Assembly: GCF_003952425.1 (NCBI RefSeq)
Contig: NZ_CP034449.1
Span: 1,302,001 to 1,366,000 of the forward strand
Length of the DNA: 64,000 nt
Reading direction: 5' to 3'
From: Mesorhizobium sp. M2A.F.Ca.ET.046.03.2.1
GTDB lineage: Bacteria > Pseudomonadota > Alphaproteobacteria > Rhizobiales > Rhizobiaceae
Below the pieces are notes generated by a model. It saw nothing but the letters and a program-made list of their open reading frames with translations, was not told the origin of the DNA and did no database searches. Below, piece after piece: positions 48,516 to 57,454 of this stretch (its first letter is position 1; every line of letters starts with the position of its first letter). A program made the translations under genes and the position numbers.

Positions 48516-50432
48516 TTATGCCTTGTGTTGCGCTACCGTCTTCACTGGTCTGCCCATCACGCGATCGATAACGTCCTCGAGGATGTCGATGCCTTGGTTA
48601 AGCTGATCCTCCTCAATGACGAGAGGTGGCAGACACTTTACGACCTCGTCTTTGGGACCAGCGGCCTCGAGAACAAGACCATTCTGAAAGGCGGCGTTGA
48701 TGACCTGACCGGCAACTTCGCCAGACTTTAAATCGATGCCTCGCATCATACCACGACCTTTGGCTGACACTCGATCTGGGGCGTATTTTTGTGCGATATG
48801 ATCAAGGCGACTCTTCAGCAGATTGCCCTTTTTCCTGACCGACGCTGCCAAGTTGTCCGTTCGCCAGAAATGCTCTAGGGCTGCCCGCGCGGTGACGAAA
48901 GCATGGCAGTTGCCGCGGAACGTCCCGGTGTGCTCTCCCGGCTGCCACAGATCTAGTACTCGATCGATCAGGACGACAGCCATAGGCAAACCATACCCCG
49001 ATATCGATTTGGCCATCGTAATGACGTCTGGACGGAGCCCCGATTCTTCGAAGCTGAAGAATGCATCGGTCCGGCCAACACCCGCCTGAATGTCATCGAC
49101 GATCAGCAGAGCTCCGTGTCTGCGCGCACTGGCCGCGACTTTTTGGAGCCACTCGGCGCCCGCGACATTTAGGCCGCCTTCGCCCTGAACTGTCTCGACA
49201 ATCACCGCAGCCGGCGCGTCCACACCGCCTGAGGGATCCGAGAGCAGGTGATCAAGGTAGTCGGCGGTGTCTACAGTGGACCCAAGATACCCGTCATAGG
49301 GTAGCCGCGTGACGCCGCCAAGCAACTGGCCGGCGGCGGCGCGGTGGTATCTGTTGCCGGTGCAGGAGAGAGCGCCAAGGCTCAGGCCATGAAAGCCATT
49401 GGTAAAAGCTATGATGTTGGACCGACCAGTAATCTTGCGGGCTAACTTGAGGGCAGCCTCCACCGCGTTAGCGCCGGTTGGGCCGGGAAACTGAACGACG
49501 TAGTCGAGCTGTCGCGGTCTGAGAATCGTCTCATCCAATTCCCGCAAGAAAGACTCCTTGGCTTCACTATAGAGATCGAGACTATGCGTGACGCCGTCGC
49601 CCGCAATGTAATCTGCGAGCGCGCTCTTCAGCTCAGGAGGATTGTGACCATAGTTTAGACTTGAGCACCCCATCAGAAAATCCAGATAGACCGTTCCATC
49701 GCGCGCAAACAACTGAGCCCCCCGCGCTCTCACGAAAACTGCAGGAGCGCGACGGGAGTAGCTCCGCACTTGAGACTCAAGATGGTGGAAAATCGCGAAT
49801 TCGCCCCCGCGATCAAATGCACTACGGTCACTCATCGTTGCCTCCTTATTTGCGTCTTGGCTTGGCAGGTCGGCGGGCATGGCCGTAATAGGGAGGATGG
49901 AGCGTACGATCGGGCCGATGGCAATTGTATACTCGCTCTCGCGCTGTCCCTTAAAATCGACGTCGCAGTCGAAGCGCGCGGCCGTCCGGATTGGCGCGCG
50001 CAGATCCCGAGCCACACTTGCAAAGAACAACTTGGAAGGCCTGTTGCTGAGCGTCACGGTGGCCTCAACGTGGGTCACGCTCTCGCACGATAGCCTGTTC
50101 AGAGCTGAGATGATCAGCCCTTTCCCCACGCCTATGCTGCGTACCTTAGGATGCACGGCAATCTGCCAAATGAAGAGTGTCGATGGCTCTCGTGGCGGTC
50201 GATAGGCCGCCAGCCACCCAACCACCTCACCAGCTCGCTCTGCGAGCACGCAGGTGTCCGCAAAATCAGTGCAGAGCAGGAGCTCGCAGTAAAGCGAGTT
50301 CCGGTCCAGCTGCGGGCAGAGCGCGATGAGATCCCAGACATCGACTGCATGATTGTCCGTTGGCTGTCGGAATGTCACTCCCGCCAACCGGCCGCCGGAT
50401 CGTAAAGAGATCTTCTGGGGATCACTGACCAT
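48516..50432 (-). CDS. ectAB: EctA-EctB in one frame: diaminobutyrate acetyltransferase plus diaminobutyrate aminotransferase
   Basis: 638 codons. Residues 1-180 are EctA (GNAT): CPQLDRNSLYCELLLCTDFA, EVVGWLAAYRPPREPSTLFI, VRSIGVGKGLIISALN. From Met200 (49835) the sequence is EctB: NYGHNPPELKSALADYIAGD, FPGPTGANAVEAALKLARKI, and DVITMAKSISGYGLPMAVV with the PLP lysine. No stop separates them. A GGAGG Shine-Dalgarno lies 5 bp before ATG 49835, so EctB can also be made alone; a GGAGGAG precedes ATG 50432. EctA and EctB are normally separate proteins. The pathway is aspartate semialdehyde to diaminobutyrate to ectoine with EctC. Confidence 0.9.
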   Translation of the reverse strand: MVSDPQKISLRSGGRLAGVTFRQPTDNHAVDVWDLIALCPQLDRNSLYCELLLCTDFADTCVLAERAGEVVGWLAAYRPPREPSTLFIWQIAVHPKVRSIGVGKGLIISALNRLSCESVTHVEATVTLSNRPSKLFFASVARDLRAPIRTAARFDCDVDFKGQRESEYTIAIGPIVRSILPITAMPADLPSQDANKEATMSDRSAFDRGGEFAIFHHLESQVRSYSRRAPAVFVRARGAQLFARDGTVYLDFLMGCSSLNYGHNPPELKSALADYIAGDGVTHSLDLYSEAKESFLRELDETILRPRQLDYVVQFPGPTGANAVEAALKLARKITGRSNIIAFTNGFHGLSLGALSCTGNRYHRAAAGQLLGGVTRLPYDGYLGSTVDTADYLDHLLSDPSGGVDAPAAVIVETVQGEGGLNVAGAEWLQKVAASARRHGALLIVDDIQAGVGRTDAFFSFEESGLRPDVITMAKSISGYGLPMAVVLIDRVLDLWQPGEHTGTFRGNCHAFVTARAALEHFWRTDNLAASVRKKGNLLKSRLDHIAQKYAPDRVSAKGRGMMRGIDLKSGEVAGQVINAAFQNGLVLEAAGPKDEVVKCLPPLVIEEDQLNQGIDILEDVIDRVMGRPVKTVAQHKA

Positions 50433-51579
50433 CGGAACTCCTCCGGGCGAATGCCATTTTTCAGTGTTACGTCAGTTGGCACAGAGATGCTGCTAGAGCC
50501 AGCTGCGTTACACGCCACGTTAGTGAAGAGTCGCTTCTCATTGCAGCAGTCCGTTTTTTCTGAAATCTGCAGCGACTGTGGGATAGCACTCGCGAACACG
50601 CTTGTGGGTAAAATTTTTGTAAAATCGTCTTTGCACATGCTCACCGCTGGAACTTTGAGAAGCACTCCTGCGGGATATCTCAGCTTTGTTGGGCTTGGAT
50701 GGGCAGTTACTCGGGATCTCTTGCAAACAATGTTCGAAGTGCTGCAAAGCTCTGAATAGAGGCCGAGCGACCGCTTTGCGTATTGCCTGGCCTGCTTGAG
50801 CTGCTAAACGGCCACCAAAGCGATCCGGCCCGAAGTTGCATCAGCCCACCGCAAGGTGGTCGGGCCAATTGCATGCTCCACACTGCCAGCGTTCGTTCGT
50901 ATCTGGTCAAGCACGGTAGGTCCATGACTGTCGAATAAGGCCAATGCCGCATTGGCCTTTCCCCCTTGGAGGACGCGCTTTTCGTGATGGCTACTCGTGA
51001 ATTCGACCAAGTTTATGAAAAAATTCGGTGCCCAATAACCACTGTTGGTTTGTCGACAGCGCGGAGCGTTGGTGTTTGGGGTCCCTCTCCTCCTTCACTC
51101 TCATCTAAGTCATTGCGTTGACAACGTGAATCCCTTTCAAAGCTCTTTCCGCGGCAGTTGGCACGATTCTTGTTGCTTTCTCATCACATGGTGGCGGAGC
51201 CGCCAACTGAACCGGGATCGCTGGACGAGTTGAGGAAAAGTAAATTTGTCAGGTCTGCTACATATGGCAAAATTTAGATGTCCTGATGTGGCGACCACGG
51301 GGCACCGAGCGTCTGACTTACGAGCCTCCGCTGGCGAGTGACGAATGCAGTGTCTCCAAAGGACCGCCACAGGCTTGTTCGACCCCTTGTTCTCAGGGAC
51401 GCATTTTTCGGATGGCAGCCGTGAGGCATTTTCCTAGAGTGCAGTGTATTTCTCGACCACACTAGATAGATTTGCTGGCTCCGCAGTTATCTCTATCGCG
51501 TAATATTTGCTTTTCTGTAGGTTAACTATATTCGCCTTACCCCCGAATACAATATGGTAGGGCGCTCCAAGGGCACAAA
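50433..51579. other. 1.15-kb divergent noncoding region between ectAB and the second MocR gene
   Basis: No gene recognised. Both promoters must be here. A candidate NifA/sigma-54 promoter reading towards the MocR gene is listed separately. An untranslated or decayed stretch at about 50.8-51.0 kb has an open minus-strand frame without family match. Confidence 0.5.
51043..51174 (+). promoter_or_regulatory. Candidate NifA site and sigma-54 promoter
   Basis: TGTTGGTTTGTCGACA (51043-51058) is an exact TGT-N10-ACA element. About 100 bp downstream TGGCACGATTCTTGTT (51159-51174) has a perfect -24 box and TTG of the -12 box, but GT in place of the invariant GC. It points towards the MocR gene start 405 bp away. 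It may be a weakened or relic nif-type promoter. Confidence 0.45.
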
Positions 51580-52965
51580 GTGGCATACTGGCGACCTGAC
51601 CCGGCGCACCTGCGACGCCCGGCTTATCTCTCACTTGCCGAGCAGATTGCTACTGCGATTCGCGACGGTAGACTGACTGCCGGCACAAGGCTTTGGCCGC
51701 ATCGGAAGCTTGCACATTCCCTAAACCTTTCTGTTCAGACGATCAGCCGCGCCTATAATGAACTGATCCAGCGCGGGTTGATTTCGGCCCAGATAGGCCG
51801 CGGCAGCTTCGTGCAGATGCTCCCGAAGGTGTCCGCCTCCCCTTACCTACCCGAGCGTTTTCCCAATCTAATAGATCTTTCAATTTTGGAGCCAATTTGC
51901 GAGCAGATCCATTTCGAAAAGATGCGTCAGGCCTTGAGATGGCTTTCCGTCAACCTCGCATCGGACTCGGCTATGTCGCTCCGCCCGATTACAGTTCTCC
52001 CGCATCATCGCTTGGTCGGCGCCGAATGGCTTGCCTGTTGCGGGCTAAATGTCTCACCCTTGAACATCAGCCTAACGAATGGCGCGACGCCAGGTTTGAT
52101 GGTTGCTCTGATGAGCGCTGCCCCACCTGGATCAAGCATTGCCACCGAGGTGCTCAGTCTTCACACGCTCGTGCCACTGTCGAGCTATCTTGGACTGCGT
52201 CTGCAGGGACTTGTGACTGATGAGGAGGGAATGATTCCAGAGGCGCTGGACGAAGCTTGTCGGAAGGGGCCGGTCCGCGCCGTGTTCCTCGAGCCATCGG
52301 TGATTAACCCCCTGGCGGCGTTGATGAGCGAGACTAGGCGCAGACAATTGGCCGACGTCGCGGCGCGCCATGACGTTGCTATTATCGAGAGCGATGTTCT
52401 CGGCCCCCTGGTCGAGGATCGCGCGCCACCTATTGCAGCGTTTGCACCTGACCGTACCATCTATATTACAAGTTTCACAAAAATTACGTTGCCTGGTCTT
52501 CGTTTAGGTTACCTCGTGACACCCGACCGCTATGTCGCTGCCGCTGCCAACCGCCATCTAGTTGCCAATTGGACGGCAACGCCAGCAATTGCCGACATCG
52601 CGACCCTTTGGGTCCGCGACGGAACTGCTTTGGAACTCGTTAAATGGCAACGCGAAGCCTTGAATAACCGTCATTCACTTGCTGCTAAGATGTTGTCCGG
52701 ACTCTCCTATAACGCCCATCCGCAAAGCCTCCATCTTTGGCTGCCGCTGTCTCGCGGACATACCGAGTATTCCTTTGTCTCCCAGGTTCGGCTTGGAGGT
52801 GTTATGGTTGCGCCTGGCTCCTCATTTCGAACGACCGACCGAGACGGAACGCCCGCCGTGCGCATCTCACTCGGGTCAACAACGGAGGGTGAACTGCGCG
52901 CCGGTCTTGAAATCGTCGCATCTTCCCTACGGGGGACTCCAGAACCTTTGGTGCCAGTTTTTTGA
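51580..52965 (+). CDS. MocR-type GntR/aminotransferase regulator (copy 2)
   Basis: 461 residues from GTG 51580, matching the paralogue's start (AYWRPDP against TLWRPDP). HTH: YLSLAEQIATAIRDGRLTAG, LNLSVQTISRAYNELIQRGL. Aminotransferase domain with YITSFTKITLPGLRLGYLVT. Collinear with the copy at 45.8-47.2 kb over the full length. Divergent from ectAB, so a direct regulator of ectoine genes is plausible; the MocR protein EnuR controls ectoine catabolism elsewhere, but this protein looks like a different subgroup. Confidence 0.9.
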   Translation: MAYWRPDPAHLRRPAYLSLAEQIATAIRDGRLTAGTRLWPHRKLAHSLNLSVQTISRAYNELIQRGLISAQIGRGSFVQMLPKVSASPYLPERFPNLIDLSILEPICEQIHFEKMRQALRWLSVNLASDSAMSLRPITVLPHHRLVGAEWLACCGLNVSPLNISLTNGATPGLMVALMSAAPPGSSIATEVLSLHTLVPLSSYLGLRLQGLVTDEEGMIPEALDEACRKGPVRAVFLEPSVINPLAALMSETRRRQLADVAARHDVAIIESDVLGPLVEDRAPPIAAFAPDRTIYITSFTKITLPGLRLGYLVTPDRYVAAAANRHLVANWTATPAIADIATLWVRDGTALELVKWQREALNNRHSLAAKMLSGLSYNAHPQSLHLWLPLSRGHTEYSFVSQVRLGGVMVAPGSSFRTTDRDGTPAVRISLGSTTEGELRAGLEIVASSLRGTPEPLVPVF

Positions 52966-52989
52966 TTTCCTCCTCGGCGAGAAAACGCA

Positions 52990-53160
52990 CGCATGACCAA
53001 GTTGTTCGAGGAGGAAGTGCTGCCGGTAGTACCTACATTCCGCGATACGCACGCGGTACGCGATACGCACCCGGTAAGAGACCAAGCTCGCCTAAACTCT
53101 TGAAAAGGGATCGAGCAAATCCAGCTCTGATCTCGTGGACTTCGGCTAGGCACCTTGTTG
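52990..53160 (+). pseudogene. LysR-family fragment
   Basis: MTKLFEEEVLPVV and TFRDT match the co-inducer domain of the LysR protein at 18.8-19.7 kb (NKLFNEEMLPVASPTFRD). It is followed by an imperfect tandem repeat of CGCGATACGCAC-CGGTA. Only about 30 residues remain. Confidence 0.55.
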
Positions 53161-53189
53161 GGCAGAATGTTCGAGTTCGCGTCCGTGAC

Positions 53190-54033
53190 CTACACCTTAA
53201 GGGCGGTTTCCGTCATCAGCGCCGCGCCTTCAGCGATCTTCTTCACCCGCTCGAATAGGTGTTCCGCCTCCAGCAAATGCGGCGAGCGCACAAGATAGAG
53301 TGATTCCGCATAGGCCGGCACGACGTTCGGCGCATCGCCGCCCGCGCTCTAGCGTAATACACGCGCGCATCGGAAGGCATGTGCTCACGGATGTAATTCA
53401 CGCCCACGTTCATCAGCTCCACCGCGTCGAGCGCGCTACGGCCCACGTGAGGGAAACCGCCGCATGCGACGCGCCGCGGCCCGTGAAGCAGAAGCGAGCT
53501 TGGATGCAGGCAAGCGACGAAGCGGTTTGCACCTCGTCGACAACGTTGGGGTGCCAGCAGAAGGCGGCATCGAGATCATCGAAGAAACCAGCCCGCGCCA
53601 TGAAAGTCTTGCCTGAGCCGCTCTCCTCCGCCGGTGCAGCCGTAATAGCGCACCGTGCCCGCGATGCCTTCCCTGCAAGTGCATCCTTCAACGCAACGGC
53701 CATGCCCGGACGCGCCCTTCCTAGTAGGCCTGTGCCCGGTCACGCCCGAAACTTGCGCGAGTCCCGGCAGCGCATCCAACTCCCCCAGAAAAACCGAGGA
53801 TAGACCCGCCGCTTCCATGTTCCGCCAAGAAAGGCCGTGGGCATGCCGCCGACTTTTTTCCCGATGCGAAAGCCCTCTTGCTCCAGTAAGGCGATCTGCT
53901 CAGCGACCGAGCGATGCTCCTCGAAGGCGAGTTCCGGCATGGTCCAGATGCGATCACTTAGTGCACAATAATCGGCGCTCTTGGTGTCCACACGCCGGGC
54001 GATTTCATGAAGGCACAGGCGGTCGTTGTGCAC
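53190..54033 (-). pseudogene. M20-family amidohydrolase (AbgB-like), multiply frameshifted
   Basis: Pieces in successive frames: ALSDRIWTMPELAFEEHRSV and GKKVGGMPTAFLG, LGELDALPGLAQVSGVTGH, ESGSGKTFMARAGFFDDLDA with FCWHP, MGRSALDAVELMNVGVNYIR, ending TALKV. These follow the order of aminobenzoyl-glutamate utilisation protein B and related M20D peptidases. The segment with the HACGHN metal motif is deleted. At least five lesions, so it is dead. Confidence 0.82.
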
Positions 54034-54143
54034 TTCCTATTTTTTCTCATTGTCGGATTTGCGCACTTAGGATCGCGCGCTTTCAAAACACGTCCGGCGC
54101 CAATCATCGGGGTGCTGCGCCTGTTCGAGGCGCGTGGATGGGG
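54034..54143. other. Short spacer
   Basis: Nothing recognised between the CapA-like gene end and the M20 remnant. Confidence 0.35.
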
Positions 54144-55415
54144 CTACGTCCTCGCGGTGACCTCGACGCTGCGTCGATTTCCGTAGGGCAAAATAACCCG
54201 AGCATCCTCCACTACGATTCTTGTTCCATACTTCTGCGAGCGTCGAGACAGATCTTCCAGCATGGAATAAGCTAGCTCTTTTGAAGCGGGTACGGGCACA
54301 ATACGCTCATGATAATTTTTGCTGCTAAGCCATTGCTCTCCCCCAATCACGATTGGAGTGAGGTCGATTGACTGCAAATGGTTTTTGCCATCGAAGCTGC
54401 ATGTCGCGACGATGCTTTTCCAGATGTCCGGCGAACTCCATTCGTCCTCCCCTTCAGGTAGATGAAAAAGGAAATTTCCCAATCCATAGAAGATCGGAGC
54501 TCCCCGGTAAACTTCAATCGGTTGCAACACCGGTGCGCCGTGGCTGGCGAACGCGTTCGCTCCGGCATCAACACAAGATCGCGCAAAAGACTGAACCCAC
54601 CCCGGAACCTCGCGCCAATCCGGTTCCCAATGATGATGGTGAAGGTAGGAGATGACGAAGGCACCTGCGGAGGAGGCCTTCCGGATCGCTGCAAGCTGAG
54701 CTTGTAGGCTTTCCTCATCGAGGATGATCCTGCGGCAGTTCTCGGGCGATCGGCGAAAAATGGTTCCGTAAAAGTCAATCTCATCGGACGATGTCGGTTC
54801 GCGAGGATCGTTCGGCTGCGCGTAGTTTCCGCGCTCCATAGCGTTGCTTAGGAACATTTCTTGAATGGCACGCAGGTTCGCGAATTTTTTATCATCCACC
54901 TCGAATACCCGCGAGACGTCGAGTTTGTTCACCCCTGGTCGAGCAGGACGGGTGTCAGTCGCATTGTCAGCATACATTATAGCTGGCCCGGGGCCGGCAT
55001 CCATCGAGACGAGAGCGACCTTCCTCTTTCCGAATTGCTTTATACCAGCCTTACTCGCGTCGGTGGCATCCACGCCAATTCCAGCATGCAGAAACTCACG
55101 CTGGTCCACTTCCTCAAGCGTGGACAGCACTCCTGCAGGCCCAAGATCGAACGCATGATTATTAGAAAGAGCAAGTGCGCTAAAGCCAATATCCTTCAAA
55201 CTATCTAAGACGACCGATGGAGAGCACTGGAAATAAGCGCCCTTCATTGGCCAACCACCATGCCGGCCGAGAATGGTGGTCTCTAAATTCGTGAACGAGA
55301 CGTCTGCGTTCTGGATCAGTTCTTTAATTGCGGCAAATTCCCCACCCGATACGTGCCGGAGGTCATGGTAAATGAGAGACTGTCCAGTTAACGCAATAGT
55401 AAACGACGAGCGCAT
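54144..55415 (-). CDS. CapA/PgsA-family metallophosphatase-like protein
   Basis: 423 residues from ATG 55415 (MRSSFTIALTGQSLIY). CapA-type motifs: NADVSFTNLETTILGRHGG, FSALALSNNHAFDLGPAGVL, and VISYLHHHHWEPDWREVPGW, then FASHGAPVLQPIEVYRGAPI and FYGLGNFLF. These are the calcineurin-like metal-site blocks of proteins named after poly-gamma-glutamate capsule synthesis. No signal peptide or membrane anchor is visible and no capB/capC is nearby, so a role as a hydrolase of an amide or phosphate is more likely than capsule assembly. Confidence 0.85.
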   Translation of the reverse strand: MRSSFTIALTGQSLIYHDLRHVSGGEFAAIKELIQNADVSFTNLETTILGRHGGWPMKGAYFQCSPSVVLDSLKDIGFSALALSNNHAFDLGPAGVLSTLEEVDQREFLHAGIGVDATDASKAGIKQFGKRKVALVSMDAGPGPAIMYADNATDTRPARPGVNKLDVSRVFEVDDKKFANLRAIQEMFLSNAMERGNYAQPNDPREPTSSDEIDFYGTIFRRSPENCRRIILDEESLQAQLAAIRKASSAGAFVISYLHHHHWEPDWREVPGWVQSFARSCVDAGANAFASHGAPVLQPIEVYRGAPIFYGLGNFLFHLPEGEDEWSSPDIWKSIVATCSFDGKNHLQSIDLTPIVIGGEQWLSSKNYHERIVPVPASKELAYSMLEDLSRRSQKYGTRIVVEDARVILPYGNRRSVEVTART

Positions 55416-55720
55416 GATTTGAGTCGGACCTCTGTATATCAAAGTTAGCGGCGGCTTCCCTTAGAGCAAGAGAGACTGCAGTGAACCTGATAGGTACTTT
55501 TGGATCTAAGGAGATATTGCCGCCGAACGATTGTCAAACAACTTTGACGCGAAAGGTCACTTGTGCTTTGCCTTGGACGTTTGGTTGAACGCGCCGATTA
55601 AATCTGTGTCATCCTTTTAGGGTGTTCTCTTATTATGAACTCTCAGCGCCTGCCGGGTGGCCGATAATCTACTACATCAGATCTGATGCTTTTCCCTGAC
55701 GTGCTCGATCATCTAGTTTG
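55416..55720. other. Noncoding region upstream of the CapA-like gene
   Basis: About 300 bp holding the CapA-like gene promoter and, at its right end, a few codons of a truncated alr-like copy read on the minus strand. Confidence 0.45.
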
Positions 55721-55807
55721 CATGCCGAAAGATGAGAGGAGCCGCAAAAATCGTCAATTTATTAAATTTTTGTGACGCCCTATTAATTTTCCTGATATAG
55801 TCACAAA
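55721..55807. promoter_or_regulatory. Copy B of the alr leader with intact LysR-type operator
   Basis: On the minus strand an ATG (55723-55721) followed by CAAACTAGATGA repeats the alr-like start MQT and then stops, so only the leader and first codons survive. Upstream, TTTGTGAC (55769-55776) and GTCACAAA (55800-55807) form a perfect 8-bp inverted repeat with a 23-bp spacer, a typical divergent LysR operator. It lies 43 bp before the LysR-type gene start. Confidence 0.7.
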
Positions 55808-55850
55808 TGGATCCTTGGGCTATCGGCAGCTGCAAATTCGGGCAAACGCA

Positions 55851-56825
55851 ATGGAAGAGCTTTCAGGCCGAAACAGCAAGCCCGCGTTCAGGTCCGCTCA
55901 GATTTTCCGGGAGATCATTAGGACCGGCTCCACAAGGCGGGCTGGCAGAGAACTCGGCATCACCCAGTCGGCCGTAAGCCAGTATCTCAAACTGTTCGAA
56001 GACGCTGTTGGCGAAAAGCTGTTCACGCGAGATCGCCGTGGCCTAATCCCCACCACACAAGCGATCGAAATTTATAATCGGCTCGACAGATACTTCGAGA
56101 CACTAGGGCGCATCGAGAAGGAAATTACCAACTCTTTGCGCAAAAAGGAAAACCGTCTGACCATTGCCGCACCGCATATACTCTCGTTCGGACTCGTCCC
56201 GAAAATCGTTCTCGCGGTCGACAATCTGGATCCGTCACTGGAGTTTCACTTCAAGGCACAACGATACGATCAAATAGCACAAAGTGTGGTGACGGGGGAG
56301 GCCGACATCGGAATCTCTCGGCTGCCGTTAGACGAGCGCTTCTTTGAATGGCACATAGTGGCCGAAAGCAAAAGCGTCTGCGTATTGCATCCTGACCATC
56401 GTCTTGCTGATAAAGACATCATAACTGTAGACGACATTGCACATGAGCCGCTTATCCTTCTGGAGGCGGAATACGCATCGAACAAGATGGGAAACTTGAC
56501 GTTCGGTAGGGGAGAATTTCCAGCAAAACCTAAGATCTATTCGGACACAATAGGCTTGGATGCGTCCTTTATCGCCTATGGAATCGGTATCACGGTCGAT
56601 AATGAATTTATTTCGAAGCATTACCAAATGTTCGATTTGAGGATCATTCCTTTTGAGCCGGCAGCCACATACCATTATGTGGTATTTTGGCGCCGCGGCA
56701 GTGAAAAGTTTTCGCGCCACTCGGCAATTGTGGAGGCATTTATAGAGGTAATAAGGCGGGACCAATCATCGAGAGAACGACGCCCCGGTTACAAGACAGA
56801 GATGCTCGAGGCGGGCGCACGCTAG
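55851..56825 (+). CDS. LysR-family transcriptional regulator
   Basis: 324 residues from ATG 55851 (longer TTG start possible at 55815). HTH: FREIIRTGSTRRAGRELGIT followed by QSAVSQYLKLFEDAVGEKLF. Substrate domain: RLTIAAPHILSFGLVPKIVL, TGEADIGISRLPLDERFFEW. It resembles opine/amino-acid-responsive LysR proteins. Divergent from a copy of the alr leader across a perfect inverted repeat, so it probably once regulated (or still regulates in trans) the alr-transporter operon at 27-31.7 kb. Intact. Confidence 0.88.
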   Translation: MEELSGRNSKPAFRSAQIFREIIRTGSTRRAGRELGITQSAVSQYLKLFEDAVGEKLFTRDRRGLIPTTQAIEIYNRLDRYFETLGRIEKEITNSLRKKENRLTIAAPHILSFGLVPKIVLAVDNLDPSLEFHFKAQRYDQIAQSVVTGEADIGISRLPLDERFFEWHIVAESKSVCVLHPDHRLADKDIITVDDIAHEPLILLEAEYASNKMGNLTFGRGEFPAKPKIYSDTIGLDASFIAYGIGITVDNEFISKHYQMFDLRIIPFEPAATYHYVVFWRRGSEKFSRHSAIVEAFIEVIRRDQSSRERRPGYKTEMLEAGAR

Positions 56826-56889
56826 GTTGGTCTTCGTTCATAAACGCTTCTTTTCTAACGCATTACAGGCATTTAGCTTGTCCAGAAGG

Positions 56890-57320
56890 CATCGTCTGGT
56901 ATGGGCGGGCGGGAGCGCGCTGGTGGTCGGCAAAATGTCGTCCCCAGGTCTCAGGCCGGATCGCGCTGATCGTCTTTTGCAGCACCGACTTCTGCGGGCT
57001 CGCATGGACGACGGCAGCCGCGCAAAGCCCGAAACGATGCGGAGTCCTCCATATGGAAGGGCAGCTCCTGATAACTCAGTTGGCGGTGCTGCGTGAGGAG
57101 CGCACTGCTTCGGCCGGCGGCCCTTGCTCGGGAACTCGACATCGTCGCCGAGCATCGCGACTAAACATGATCGTGTCGGACAACCTCCTAAGCGCGGAAC
57201 GAAATGGAGCCTGCAGTCAAGGTCTCTCTGATCATCAGCATGCCCTTGCTGCGTGACGTTGGTCAAGTCGACGAACCAGGCGGCTTCCACCGGCAAGGAA
57301 AAGGTCTCGTCCACAGCAAA
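56890..57320 (-). pseudogene. IS1182/ISNCY-type transposase N-terminal remnant
   Basis: LLTQHRQLSYQELPFHMEDS and ASFRAL match the N-terminal domain of transposases with the QLSYEELAFHLEDSASFRAF pattern; VLQKTISAIRPETWG-like sequence follows in another frame. The DDE domain is absent. Confidence 0.65.
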
Positions 57321-57454
57321 CACTGGGTCCGCATGAAGACGGCCCTCACCGTCCTCAACACGAGCTTCTGATCCAGGCGGAAGACCCGAGCATTATCTAC
57401 AGGGTCCTCGAAGCGATTGCCTCACGGCCCTAGCGGTGACAGAGGTTCTTCCAC

